From positions 8,966,679 to 9,030,678 of the forward strand of contig NC_081337.1 in assembly GCF_022539665.2 (NCBI RefSeq): DNA of 64,000 nt, in the 5' to 3' direction. The stretch is from Daphnia carinata (Eukaryota; Arthropoda; Branchiopoda; Diplostraca; Daphniidae). The position numbers and the translations under genes were made by a program. This document shows, piece by piece, positions 25,481-36,857 of this stretch. Below the pieces are notes generated by a model. The model was not told where the DNA came from. It made no database searches and worked only from the letters and a program-made list of their open reading frames with translations. How positions within the stretch are numbered: position 1 is the first letter of the stretch; each line of letters begins with the position of its first letter.

Positions 25481-26130
25481 TATTTTTATTGTTGCTATTG
25501 GTCTCTGATCAAATGGAAGTCGTTGATTCGATTCGTGCGACATTCGTGTTGCAGGTAAACTGCCGTTCCGGTATAGGGACAGACGAAATCGAAAGCAGCC
25601 GCTCGTGTTTGACATGAGACGGCCCCTTGCCCTAAATCAGACACGAAAAAAAAAGGAAAAGAAAAATGAAATCCAATCGAAAGAAGAGAATCGAAAGAAG
25701 AGAAGAAAAGATCATGTCTGCCGACTTTAATTTCGAGACCAACAGAGAAAGTTTTGACCAAGAAACGACGTCAGATCTCTCCGAGAGAAGGTCACGATGA
25801 GTCAAGACTTTCTTCTTTCTCTCTGCCGGTTTCTTTCATTCTTTCCATCCTGCTAGAAAACAAAAAGAAAATATCACCAGTCTCCTCTCTCTTTCGATCT
25901 CACAATTTGTGAGGCTCTGCTCATCGAAAGACGGAGGGGCTCGTTCAGTCTTTTGGTTCATCTCTTTCTTCGGTCTCTTTTATTTTAGCTCGACCGTGAG
26001 CAGAGCGTCTGTGTAGAGGCTTTTATTTTAGGCTCCAGACACGGCGTCTGACGACATCCGTCGGTGCGACAGTACCGCCCCGGCCCAGGGTCTTTAAACT
26101 TCTGAAAACAAACACGAAACACGAAATAAA

Positions 26131-26151
26131 GGTCGAGTATCACACTCGACC
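26131..26151. other. perfect 8-bp hairpin
   Basis: GGTCGAGT, loop ATCAC, then ACTCGACC, placed right after GAAATAAA. It could be an RNA hairpin near a 3' end, or chance. It does not match the histone 3' stem-loop consensus. Confidence 0.5.
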
Positions 26152-27252
26152 CAAATAAGGTTTCCTAATATTTCTACTCAAGTCTCTTACACATGCAGTA
26201 GTCCTGGTTCAACACACACGTTGCCATCATGCGCAGTTTCATCAGTTCATGCAGGGCTTTTCCAACCTTCGCAACATCGCATCAACCCTCTCCAAGTTTA
26301 GGTATCGCCTTACAATTTGGTCCGCACACACACTTCATGTGTCCATCTATTGGCTGTTCTAAGCCATGGCTAATGGGCTTAAGAGATTTATTATTATGAT
26401 GATTTTTTTTTTTTTTTTCATTTTTTTTTGTTTTTAGTTTTTAGTTCTCTAATCGAAGTAATTAACGAAAAGTGTAGTATACTCACCGAAGTGTACGGAA
26501 GTAGGACGATCGATGTGCAAGCTGGCGTTTGCGGTTACACTGAACTACAGTATTCCAATTGTACAGCGTAATAAATAGGAAGAAGGCTCTTGTGGTTTTA
26601 GATTTCTCGAATTTCGTAACGGTGACCTGTTTGGACTCCACGGGCTTCCAACGACGAAATCTATTGGTTTCTCCTGGATTCTAAAATCCAAAGAACTCAA
26701 CGAATGTTGTTGTCACATATTGGCAAATATTGGTACCTTGGCTTTGATTGCTGGCTCGATATCGATCGTACCAGAAATATACGATTCAGAAATATTATCC
26801 TTGATCCTGTTTGACTATACGCAGTTGGGCTTTTGGAGCAAGCTCTAGCTTTTGAAAAACTGCATATTTCGCCTTCATTGTCTATCACCATAGGCCGAGT
26901 TCTAGATGATTTCCAAGCCGTACAAGGAGCTCCAATATTCATACAAGCCTGTAGGGATCGCGTTTCGGTGAGCATTTGGAAGGCCCTGGCCGGTGAACGT
27001 TGCACGGGTGGCGATAAAATGTAATGAATGTCTTCCAATCAACGAAGTAGGCGTCTGCCTATGTTCCTGTGTCTTCTTGCCGCGTAGAGAACAAAATCAA
27101 TGAAACATGGTCGCCTTATTCGAGTTCTAGTTTTTTTCGCTAGGTGGTAGCACATTCTGGTGCACTTTTATTTCTTCTGCAGAGGGAAGGGAGATGTCAA
27201 AAAATACTTTTCGTGACGGGTATAAAAATAAACTGGTCGGTAAAGTCTGAAA

Positions 27253-30200
27253 ATGGATGAAGTTGGAGGGGCCAGGAGGGGCCCACCTAAATTACGCGAG
27301 ATTCTCAGACGACAACGTCAAGATTCCGAGGTTTGTAGATTTATTTCATCAAAATGAGATAAGTATATCATGTTGAGTATTGAATCTTAATAGGGAACTA
27401 TTGACTGTCCCGACTTGGATTTCGTGTATGATGATGCCGACAAGCATGCAAATGAAACTGCTGAACTTTACAGCTACACAGAGGGGCCAGAATTCCAAAC
27501 GAATATCAGGGTAATTTAGTGTAGTGTGTTATGACAATTTGGTCACTGAAACTTTCATTTTGCTCAGGCGTTTGAAGAACTGATGGAACTCTTTCACATA
27601 AGGCCACATTGGCAAACCTTGAATGATGCAACGAGGGTTTCTGTTTTGCTCAAGCTTGCAGAACAATTGGAGCTAAGCAACAAAGCTTTGAGAATGAAAG
27701 CTGCTCGAGCAATCCTTTACATAGCTCAAGGGTGCTGGGGTGAAGTTCAGAGTGATGCAGAGCAGCAGCATTGGACTAGAAATAATGTACTCTTACTTTA
27801 TAAAACTGGGATTTTTCACACATTTCTGGAACTGCTGAACTTTGAAATTGAGTAAGTAATACTTTAGAGGGAGGATTTAACAGAATCAAAGATACAAATG
27901 AAAAATTTTGTACAGAAACAGTGGCGCTGCCAATACAGCCATGAGAAAACTAGCTGTCAGTTTAGCAGATAGCTGGGATCTTCGAATTATTTTATCGGTA
28001 TTCTACACCATTGTCGAAGTCTTCCGTTCATCTCAAGAAGAGGACAGCGATGAATTCAAGAAAATACAAGAAGAATTCCGAACTGAAATCGGTAAAATAA
28101 AATTCTTATAATGAAGCCAAGTCATGTTGTCCGCCATTCTCCTCTTTACACTCTTATTACCTTTGCAGCTCAACCAATTAACGATGAATTGCTTGCTGTA
28201 AAACTGCTTAGTATGGTGACCAAATTTTGCAGTGGATCATGCCCTCATTTCCCAATGAAGAAGGTCCTGTTGCTTCTGTGGAAAGTGTTGCTGGTGTCTC
28301 TTGGTGGAATGAAAGAACAAAAAGAATTAAAAGGTAATTATTTGCCTAGTGATTTCGTACTCTAGTCACCAAGGGCCCTAATTCTTATCGTGTTTATAGG
28401 GAAATATCGTGCTGAAGCGGGTTTGGCATTACCAGAAGAAGATACCATCGAAGTAACGCGAACCATGCGTGCAGCTTCCCCTCCTGCGTCAGCTGCCGAC
28501 CTGCTGGAGGCTCAAAATCAGAAACCAGGTCCAGCTGCTCGTCCGTTCCGACGTGTAATTCTACAGTTCTTATCATTTATTTCATTCCATTCGCGAAAGA
28601 TATTCATACCCCTGCTTTATATATTTCTTTTTTCAGACCCTAGTCAAGCAGAGTTCCTTGGATGAATCATTAACCATGGAATTGGATAATAATGATCAGG
28701 CTGATGATGAATTGAGGGAAATCGAAGAACGTCGAGCCATGGAAGAATCAGGGGAAATCCCTCAACCTCCGAGCCCACGACCTACTACACCTCCCTAGGA
28801 AAGGTATCAAGTGGGAAATGATAGATTAGTTGATGTCTAGCATAAATCTTTGTATTTTTGTAGCATTACCCTGGACTCCAAAAGTTCGCCAAAAGGATGT
28901 TGATCAGTTTCTCGATACTACACGTATGAAATTTGTCGGTTTCATGCTGCCTAACGATCGAGTATCGTTGGCAGGACTTCCTCAGCCTATCCACGAAGGA
29001 GTGCGCGTTTTGAAACAGGTATGACACGTGTAGAACTGATTCCACCCGCTTGATGCGCTTTTGGTAATGATGATACTATGCCCAGCACACTTACTTCTCA
29101 TTGACGGAGATCCAAATCCAACGAGAAGAGGATATCAACAAAAACCCGGTTTCTAAAGGCCAGGAGGAGATAGCATTGACTCCGGCGGAAATCCTTTACC
29201 AGGTCTAGTTTCAGGGCCTGTGCATCTTGTTGCAACAGTTTTGCTTACTGTACAATTTTTCGCAGGCCATGTTGCCGAGCTTACCTCAGTACATGATAGC
29301 CTTGCTGAAAATCCTACTCGCTGCCGCTCCAACGTCCAAAGCCAAAACGGACTCTATTAATATTATGGCGGACGTCCTGCCGGAGGAAATGCCGTGAGTG
29401 TTAAAAAAAAAAAGGAAATCGCGATTTATTTCAATGTGCCATTTTTAGAAATTGGGGAAATCCATCTCTATTGATGTCGGATGAAATTTCCCTTCGGCCT
29501 TAAGGCCAACGTTTACGACTAATATGGATTTTTATTTTTCTCTCCCCCTTTCTCCCTGCTAGGATGACTGTATTACAGTCGATGAAGTTGGGTATTGATG
29601 TTAACCGCCATAAGGAAATTTTGGTGAAGGCCGTGGCCGCCATCCTGTTACTTCTCCTGAAACACTTGAAGATGAATCACGTCTATCAGTTTGAATTCAT
29701 GTCACAGCACCTGGTCTTTGCCAATTGCATCCCACTTGTACTCAAGTTCTTCAATCAGAACATCATGGCTTACATAGGCGCCAAAAACAAGTACGTAGTA
29801 AAGGATGAGTCATTGATATTGGTATTCTTTTTTCTCCGGTTCTTAAACGATTGACATTATCGCGATTGCAGCATCGCTATCTTGGATTTCCCATCCTGCG
29901 TCATTGGCGACCAGCCAGAGTTGACAGCCGAGAGTTTGGAAATTGGTACCAATCTTCCCTACTGCTGGCGAAATCTGTTTTCATGCGTCAACTTGCTGCG
30001 CATCCTTAATAAGCTAACCAAATGGAAGCATTCGCGCATCATGGTACGTTATCGGTGGAGGCGTGGAGGCCATAATCTTATCACTCGATATTCGTCAAGT
30101 CACGATGCGATGACTGTTTTCGGTTTATTTTTGGTTTTCTTTAAATTGTGTTTACATTTTTGTCTAGATGCTAGTTGTTTTCAAATCAGCGCCCATTCTG

Positions 30201-30831
30201 AAGAGGACTTTGAAAGTCAAGCACGCACTCCTACAACTGTACGTTTTGAAGTTATTGAAAATGCAAACCAAATATCTGGGTCGACAGTGGCGCAAGTCAA
30301 ACATGAAAACAATGAGTGCCATCTATCAAAAAGTGCGTCATCGATTAAACGATGACTGGGCCTTCGGCAACGGTGAGATATTATATTAAATACTTTCGTC
30401 AAAAAGAAAAACAAAATAGAAAATAGTAATATAATATTTGCGTACTTGGAAACTAGTATCACTCCTCATTTTGCTTTCTTTTTCTCTTTTTCATAGATCT
30501 GGATGCCAGACCGTGGGATTTCCAGGCGGAGGAATGCGCTTTACGCTCGGCCGTGGATCGCTTCAACAGTCGTCGCTACGATAAGAACTCGTCGGGATGT
30601 GTGGTAATGGTATGAATTATTTTGAAAGAGAGAAAGATGAAAGTTCATAAAACCGCATTCGATCGGCAGGATCCGGAATACGAGCCGATAGATAACTGGC
30701 TGACCAGCGTGCTTAGCCACCCTGTGGAGTTGACCGACGAGTTCAAGCGCCACTACGAGATCTGGCTTCAACAGGAAGTCTTTCAGGCCTCGATCGACTG
30801 GGATCAGTTGGTCGCCTCTCATCTCATATGA
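27253..30831 (+). CDS. STRIP1: STRIP (striatin-interacting protein, FAM40), frame break in exon 7
   Basis: Fifteen exons: 27253-27330, 27394-27510, 27568-27851, 27916-28091, 28169-28333, 28400-28554, 28637-28803, 28864-29018, 29086-29202, 29266-29393, 29563-29790, 29872-30043, 30168-30372, 30497-30603 and 30670-30831. The donor after 30603 could equally be 30609. The protein is about 804 residues (human STRIP1 837). The N-terminal FAM40 domain (from about residue 50), PFRRTLVKQSS near residue 317, and a highly conserved C half ([44 protein letters not shown]) identify it. STRIP scaffolds the STRIPAK phosphatase-kinase complex acting on Hippo signalling and trafficking. Exon 7 reads [10 protein letters not shown] and then TAG at 28796-28798. 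The conserved continuation [12 protein letters not shown] is in the +1 frame, so one nucleotide is out of register. The symbol covers the single invertebrate STRIP; STRIP1 and STRIP2 are vertebrate duplicates. Confidence 0.93.
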
Positions 30832-33800
30832 TCACGCCCCTGCCGTGTCTATTTAAATGTTTTTTAAGAGGCAAAACATTCAATCTACCCCAGCGCGCTT
30901 AGTCGCACGACCAATTAGCGAGCGTATCGAAAGTGAGCCCGGGCTTTTCCTTTTCTTCTTTTACGAAGGCAAACAACAGTGGCAGGAAACACCCATGAGT
31001 CGCGATATGACGAGCTAGATCCTATTTAATCGCGAGAGAGAGGAGTCCCGTAACATAAAATTGATCGATTCATTTAGCATCCGTTAGAACGAAAAAGAGA
31101 AGTTTGTTTTTCTGGTTTTTCCCATTCTTGCATTGCATTTTTCGTACACATTCGTACTGGCTCATTGTACAAAAAAAAAAGAAAGGAAAACATTGTTGCT
31201 TCATTTCGTCATTTCTTTTTTTAAAAAAAGAAAATGGAGGGAGAAAAATCGGCCGTGAGCCTCTTTCCCGTTCGTGCCAGGCGCTGAACGCTCTGGGTTG
31301 TAATCTTGGTGTGTATAGGGGCAAGGGGAATTCCCAGCAACCGTGAAAACTAAATGGGTTTTCCTCGTTCCTTTGTAAAGAATGGAAAAAAAAAGGTTTC
31401 CTTTTACTTTGCGCTGACCTCATTTTCAAAATATTTCTTGTCGTCATGCTGCCATCTTGTATACCATTTATGGTTTATTTCACTTCCCATTGGACACGCA
31501 CCCGATCTCGTTGTACTTTTTGACATTCGGTCGTTCAAGAAACTGGAAATTCAAAAACAAATGAAGTCTTGGGGACTTGAAACTGGACAGCATTCCTCCG
31601 TCTCCAGTTGAAGATGCTGTTCTTCAGTTGTGGTTCACACTGGTGAAGCAGCCTTGATGCAAGAAGGTCAACTCCAAGGCCGCGAGTACATCGGCCGCGC
31701 GCGCGCTTGCACCAGGCGACGGCCAAGACCGAGGGCGTCTTATTCTTTTTTTCAAATATGCTTTTGCGTACGTGGTGGACTTGCGTGGATGGATGGAAAC
31801 CCACGAAACGCAATAGAAGCGAATTGCATTCGAATCTTGTTCTTGAGCGCGCGCTAGCGGACATTGGACTCATGTCATTTCGCCCAGTCTTGAAAATATT
31901 CCATGTCAGGTTTCGTTGTAGAATACGAGTAAAACCATCCAAAAAGGAATGGCGAAGGAGGAAAAAAAAAAGGAGGCAACATTTGTGACGAAGCTTCCCC
32001 ACCAATTGGCCTTTCTTAAATGGTGTAACCCGACCGTGAACATGAAAAAGAGAAGGGGGATGCGTTACCGCTCATTGAACACTAGAAATTCATTCTCAAG
32101 GAGAGAAAAGAGAAGGAATTCAATTTTTCTTTAGACTGGACAGATGAAATGGTTCGCTATTTTTTTTCTCAATAGTTTTCCAGATTTATTTCTCTTCTTT
32201 TTTTCGAGCCTCGTGTTATACGGTTGACTTGGGTTTATGCCGAGCCGCTCGCGTCATTGACCATGTTGGCCATAGTTTATATATAGGAGCAGAGAAGTGT
32301 AGGAACAAGGTGAACTAAATAAAAGAAAAAACCCTGTAGGTATATATATACATATCAGGAAGACACCAACACCTACCTGAAAATAGAAAAAAAAAGGACG
32401 GTTGAATTGGTTCGGCCGTGACCATCGACACCTACCGGCCTCTTTACCTCATTGGGGAAATACGAAAGAAGAAAAAAAAAGAAACAGCTGCCGTCTGGAA
32501 GAGCAGGTGGAATGTCGGTTTTGTTTTTCTATCCCCTCTCCTATTTTTGTTACCCTTTGTAGTAGTGCGTTTACAAAAGATTTTACAAGGGGGAGAAGAA
32601 GAAAGGGATACAACTTTGATTTCAAAGCTTTTTTTTTCTCTTTTTCCTCAATCTAGTTTATTTGAATTTTCAACTGACAGGTTTATTTAAGATCGTAAAA
32701 ATTGATACGATGACAAGACCGAACAAGAACGATTTGAACAAAATGACAGACAAGAATATGAGAGCAATCAAGGGTCAAAACGAAATCCAACTACGGGGTA
32801 TTCTTAATCTGTTCACGCACTTATTTAATGATTCGCGTCCAGGTATTGACCTTGCCATGGTTGATGCAATCTTCTCCGACGTTGATGGGCGTATATGCAT
32901 CAGACGAATGTCAAGCCACACACACCACAACGTGAGTTCTGTCTGTCCTTTTTATTATTTATGTTTTGTTTATAATTTTCTGTTTTTCTATCACGGCCGT
33001 TTTGGGTCCATGCTGTGCCGTCGTGGCTTCTACATTACGGCGTATATGTATAATAGCGGCGGGTAGCAGTGAGACCTTGGGAGGTTATCGGCACCTAATC
33101 CCGGTCCAACGTCCGCACCTATCGGTGCGCACAGTCGTCAAGGAAAAAGAAGGTTGGTGGGGGAATGTTTTTTGTGTAATTTTTTTTTGCTGAATTTGAG
33201 GGGGTGGTAGTAGCGGTAGTCAGTGGGGGGAGATGCTGGACCTTGGGTTTTGGGCAGTGGTTGCGCATGTATTGCCAATGTTCCTGGGAAGGCATTGAGA
33301 AACACGTAACAACAAAAACAGTTCTTGGTAACTGGGAGGACGAGATAGGAAATAATCTAAGCGAGCATTGTCCAGGTATCGAAATGTTTTTTTGCGTAAC
33401 GTGCCGTAAACGAGGCCGTCATTACTTGGCATGCCCACCTGTGTCTGGCAGATGGTCGGTTGACAAGACCTCCGCCGAGAAAGAAGAGGGTTCAAAAAAA
33501 CCATCATTACAATACGCAAACACTCGCACAGGTTCGACTCTATTTTGCTGTTTTTACCTGGAAAACCGATTGGAGTAGCCTCAGTGACAACCTCGTTCTA
33601 GAAAAAAAAAAGACTCATCACCTGTTCTGACCACCTGCCCGTCTGACTAGCAAGAAGGAAGAAAAAAAAATCATCTCCTTTTTTGTTATTCTCACTCATC
33701 GCTCGATTTTTGTATTGTTGTCGAACATTTTTCAGAAGGTATTTGGAATTGTTCATCTGTCTATATGCACGTAATCTATCGAAAACTATTCCGTAATAAA

Positions 33801-35340
33801 GCCAAGATATTTACAAGGGCAGAGAGAGGGGGGAATACAAGTGACTAGAGAACAAACAAAACGACGAGTGGGTACGGTTGAATTATAATGTTGTGATAAG
33901 CTGGCTAGCTGCCCGGTGGCATTGCACCATCAAAACAGTTAGCAGCTTAATATAGAAGAAAAAAATACCGGAGAAATTTGGACATTCAACGCTCTAGTGC
34001 CTCAGGAAGGAATGGCACGGAGCATTTGAAAAGAGAGGAAAAAAAAACTGCGCATCTTTTTTCTTCTTCTTCTTTTTGCATCTTGGGAAAGCAGCGACCT
34101 GTCGACGGCGGCGGCTCCCGCCGCTCCGGGTGGGAAAAACCCAAAACAGAACCAGCCAAACGCAACGGACCACCTTGTGACGTCGCAACGCCGGGCGCCA
34201 GACGGCCTTTGAAGGAAAGTGAGGCTCAGCTATTTCAACCTTATCCAATGCAATCCGGCTCCCTTTATCTCTCACAGGGAATATAGAGTCTCAAAAAAAA
34301 CCAAAATTCGGTGCGTACAGACGTTCTCATTTCTTTTTTTAAGCTTCTTGTCCGCCATATTTTTGACGAGCGTCTGGACTGAAATGAAAATAAAAATGAA
34401 AATTTCTTAATATAAAAGCAAAAGAAAAAACGATCAAAGAAATGAAATACAGACATTTTGTTTATTTATTCTAAAGCTGGTAATGAACGAAAGAATAGAG
34501 AAAAATAAACCCGTTTTCTACCTGTCTAAACGCAAAAAAACTAAAAATGGTCTCTCTCTATACACCAAGAAAAAAACCCGAAGCTGTGACATAACTGTGC
34601 TTTCTATATCACCATGGTTGCGATGAGCTTTCGCAAGTTGACAATGAAGTTGGTGTGGTCTCACCGTGAAAAAAAAAGCTGCTTCATTTCTTTGTTGTTG
34701 TTCCCTTTTCCAAGTGGAGGTAACACACTTTTTCCAGACAGAAGATAGAAAGGTTTCTCACTGCGCCGGAATCCGGCTGTTGTTGTGCGCGTGTATCATA
34801 AAAAGAAAATGTCTAGGTCAGGTGTGGCCGTGTGTGGGTTTGGTACCTTGGGCTCCTTTCACGCAGAGCGTGAATTTTGTTTCTCTTTTCTCTCTCTCTC
34901 GTCCTAAACATTTGTCTCGTTTTTAATTGATCCGTAACGGTACCTGGAGCCACTCCCTATGGCGGTCGAAATCAGATCGATAAAAGTGAACATTCAAATT
35001 GATTTCCTCACCATGCGTCTACACGAATTTGACTTGCAAAATTGCGGAATATAAACGAAGCCATCAATTAACCTTCGCTTTATTTGTTTTTAGATGAACT
35101 TGAACGTTTTTATTGGACGTATAAGAAGTAAGAATAGAATTGCCCTGTTACTATGGCACGCTGTTTGACCCATTTTTTTTTTTAAATAGAGAATTCAGGT
35201 TGTATCGTGTGAAATTTATTTGGATAAATTTATAGACATTCTGCACCATCATCTAGTGACAATCTATGTTCCAGTAATTAAAACAACACACTTGAAAGGG
35301 AACTTTAGACACCCTCGCTCCTAAGAAAATACAACGAAAT
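30832..35340. other. intergenic region between STRIP and the repeat element
   Basis: 4.5 kb with no supported gene. It contains the STRIP 3' UTR. Short ORFs here (31535-32005 minus, 32662-33066 plus, 33204-33578 plus) lack family features, splice context or consistent codon character. A TTTATATATAG motif at about 32275 is TATA-like. CG-rich patches lie at about 31680-31740. Confidence 0.5.
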
Positions 35341-36158
35341 TTAAGCCCGACTTTTTACTAACAAAATTTGACTAAAAAATATTGATTTGGAACTGGTAAA
35401 AAAGCAACATGTTAGAACCCAAGCTGAATGGTGGTTTCCAATAAAATATTTGCTTTACCGTTGATTGTGTAATTTTCGAATTAAACGCAGTCAAAGTGGT
35501 TGCACATCAACCCCTTTGAATTCAAATAAATCAAAAACTACAAGTCTCCCATTAAAACAATGCCGATTTTCGTGATTCTCGTTCAATTTTGAGTAAGAAT
35601 CAAGTGTTTTTAGACTATGTCCGGATTTGACCAAAAATCGCAAAAGTGAGAAGGCTATAGCCTTCCCACTTTTTCAATTTTTGAGAATTTGGGACATGTC
35701 TCAGAACTGAATGAAACTGAGCTATTTTGGTCGAAACTGAACGAGGATTTTGAATATTCAGTCAGATTTGGCGAAATCGAATCGGTTGTCAAGTTATGAA
35801 ACAAATAATGCCCCCAATGAATACGACGTTTTCCATTTCTAAGGTCATACCTAAAAAACTAAAAGTCTCACATTAAAACAATGCCGATTTTCGTGATCCT
35901 CGTTTAATTTCGGGTGGGAATCAAGTGTTTTTAGCCAATGTCCGGATTTGACCAAAAATCGCAAAAGTGGGAAGGCTATAGCCTTTGCACTTTTTCATTT
36001 TTGGGTAAATTTCAAATTTAGTTTAAAATACATGATTTCGATTCATAATTGAATATGAATCACGAAAATTCAATTTATTTTTCGATTGGCCTTATGGTTT
36101 TTTAATTAAACGTAAAAAACAAAACAAAAAAAAATCAGTCTTATTTAGTCGGGCTTAA
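35341..36158. mobile_element. candidate non-autonomous DNA transposon, TTAA-flanked
   Basis: A perfect 12-bp inverted repeat bounds this 818-bp segment: TTAAGCCCGACT at 35341-35352 and AGTCGGGCTTAA at 36147-36158. Reading the outer TTAA as a target duplication gives a piggyBac-like layout with GCCCGACT ends, but the ends diverge after 12 bp and no transposase is present. Inside are tandem, imperfect units of about 321 bp. The interpretation as a transposon is an inference; a satellite-derived segment is the alternative. Confidence 0.5.
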
Positions 36159-36760
36159 TAATTTTACCTGCAAAAACTGAAACTCATTGGAATTGGTTGA
36201 CCATCACAGAATATACTCAAAATTGAATGCTGATGTCGGGAAAATTGTTATTTTTTTCATTAAGACAACGGATTTTTTAATACAGCGAATATTTCACAAT
36301 GCCAGCGCGCCAGTACGCTACAGCGCAGAAAATAAAGGGTGCTAACAGAACTTCCTTTTCTTTTCTTTTCAAAATGGCTGCTTTAAGGAGAAAACCAAAA
36401 GCTAAATCGAAATCAGCGTTCAATTTTCATTATACTGTGTGATTTTCATCGAATTTCAAGAGATGTCGTTTTTGGCCGATTTTGACAAAAGTAAGAAGGC
36501 TATAGCCTTCTCACTTTTTCAATTTTTGAGAATTTGGGACATGTCTCAGAACTGAATGAAATTGAGCCTTTTTGATCGAAATTGAGCGAGGATTTCGAAT
36601 ATTAAGTCAGATTTGGCGAAATCTGGTCGGTTATAAAATTATGGCAAAAATGATGGCCTCAATGAACATAGCGTTTTTCATTTCTAAGGTTCTACCGCAA
36701 AAACTACAAGTCTCACTTTAAAAAGAACCTGATTTTCGTGATCCTCGTTCAATTTAGAAA
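35534..36760. repeat. imperfect repeat units with a 16-bp palindrome
   Basis: Three related units start with (C)TACAAGTCTC or CTAAAAGTCTC at about 35538, 35859 and 36704, and carry shared blocks such as GATTTTCGTGAT and GGGACATGTCTCAGAACTGAATGAAA. Each unit cluster has the palindrome GAAGGCTATAGCCTTC at 35650-35665, 35971-35986 (one mismatch at the end) and 36495-36510. In the first copy the palindrome extends outward to AGTG..CACT. The first two copies are 321 bp apart, the third 524 bp further. Confidence 0.85.
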
Positions 36761-36813
36761 TCTAAGATACATTTTAATAACTAAATATTATGTTTTAAAA
36801 AATTTGAAAAAAA

Positions 36814-36857
36814 AGTCGGGCTTATTTTTGTCGGACTTATTTTTTTTTAAGCCCGAC
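36814..36857. repeat. inverted pair of element ends
   Basis: AGTCGGGCTTA (36814-36824) and TTAAGCCCGAC (36847-36857) form an inverted pair separated by 22 bp. They are copies of the ends bounding the 35341-36158 segment but face outward and inward in the opposite order. This suggests two abutting or nested elements, the second covering the unit at 36470-36760. Confidence 0.7.

Larger units (their letters stand above)
22377..27252. other. DYRK2-STRIP intergenic region, 4.9 kb
   Basis: This holds the DYRK2 3' UTR and the STRIP promoter. It has a CT microsatellite (22483-22502), a T run of about 27 (25454-25480), a small perfect hairpin (26131-26151) and a CTCF-like site (27138-27150). ORFs up to 160 codons (23820-24302, plus) have no recognisable features and overlap ORFs on the other strand. 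A candidate exon at 26697-27038 is described separately. Confidence 0.5.

Noticed and set aside
25909-26005. CTCTGCTCA/TGAGCAGAG inverted repeat as a microRNA hairpin
   Set aside because: Pairing does not extend beyond about 12 bp and the loop is about 70 nt, unlike a miRNA precursor.
31535-32005. 156-codon minus-strand ORF after STRIP
   Set aside because: Composition is erratic, no recognisable motif, and overlapping ORFs exist on the plus strand.
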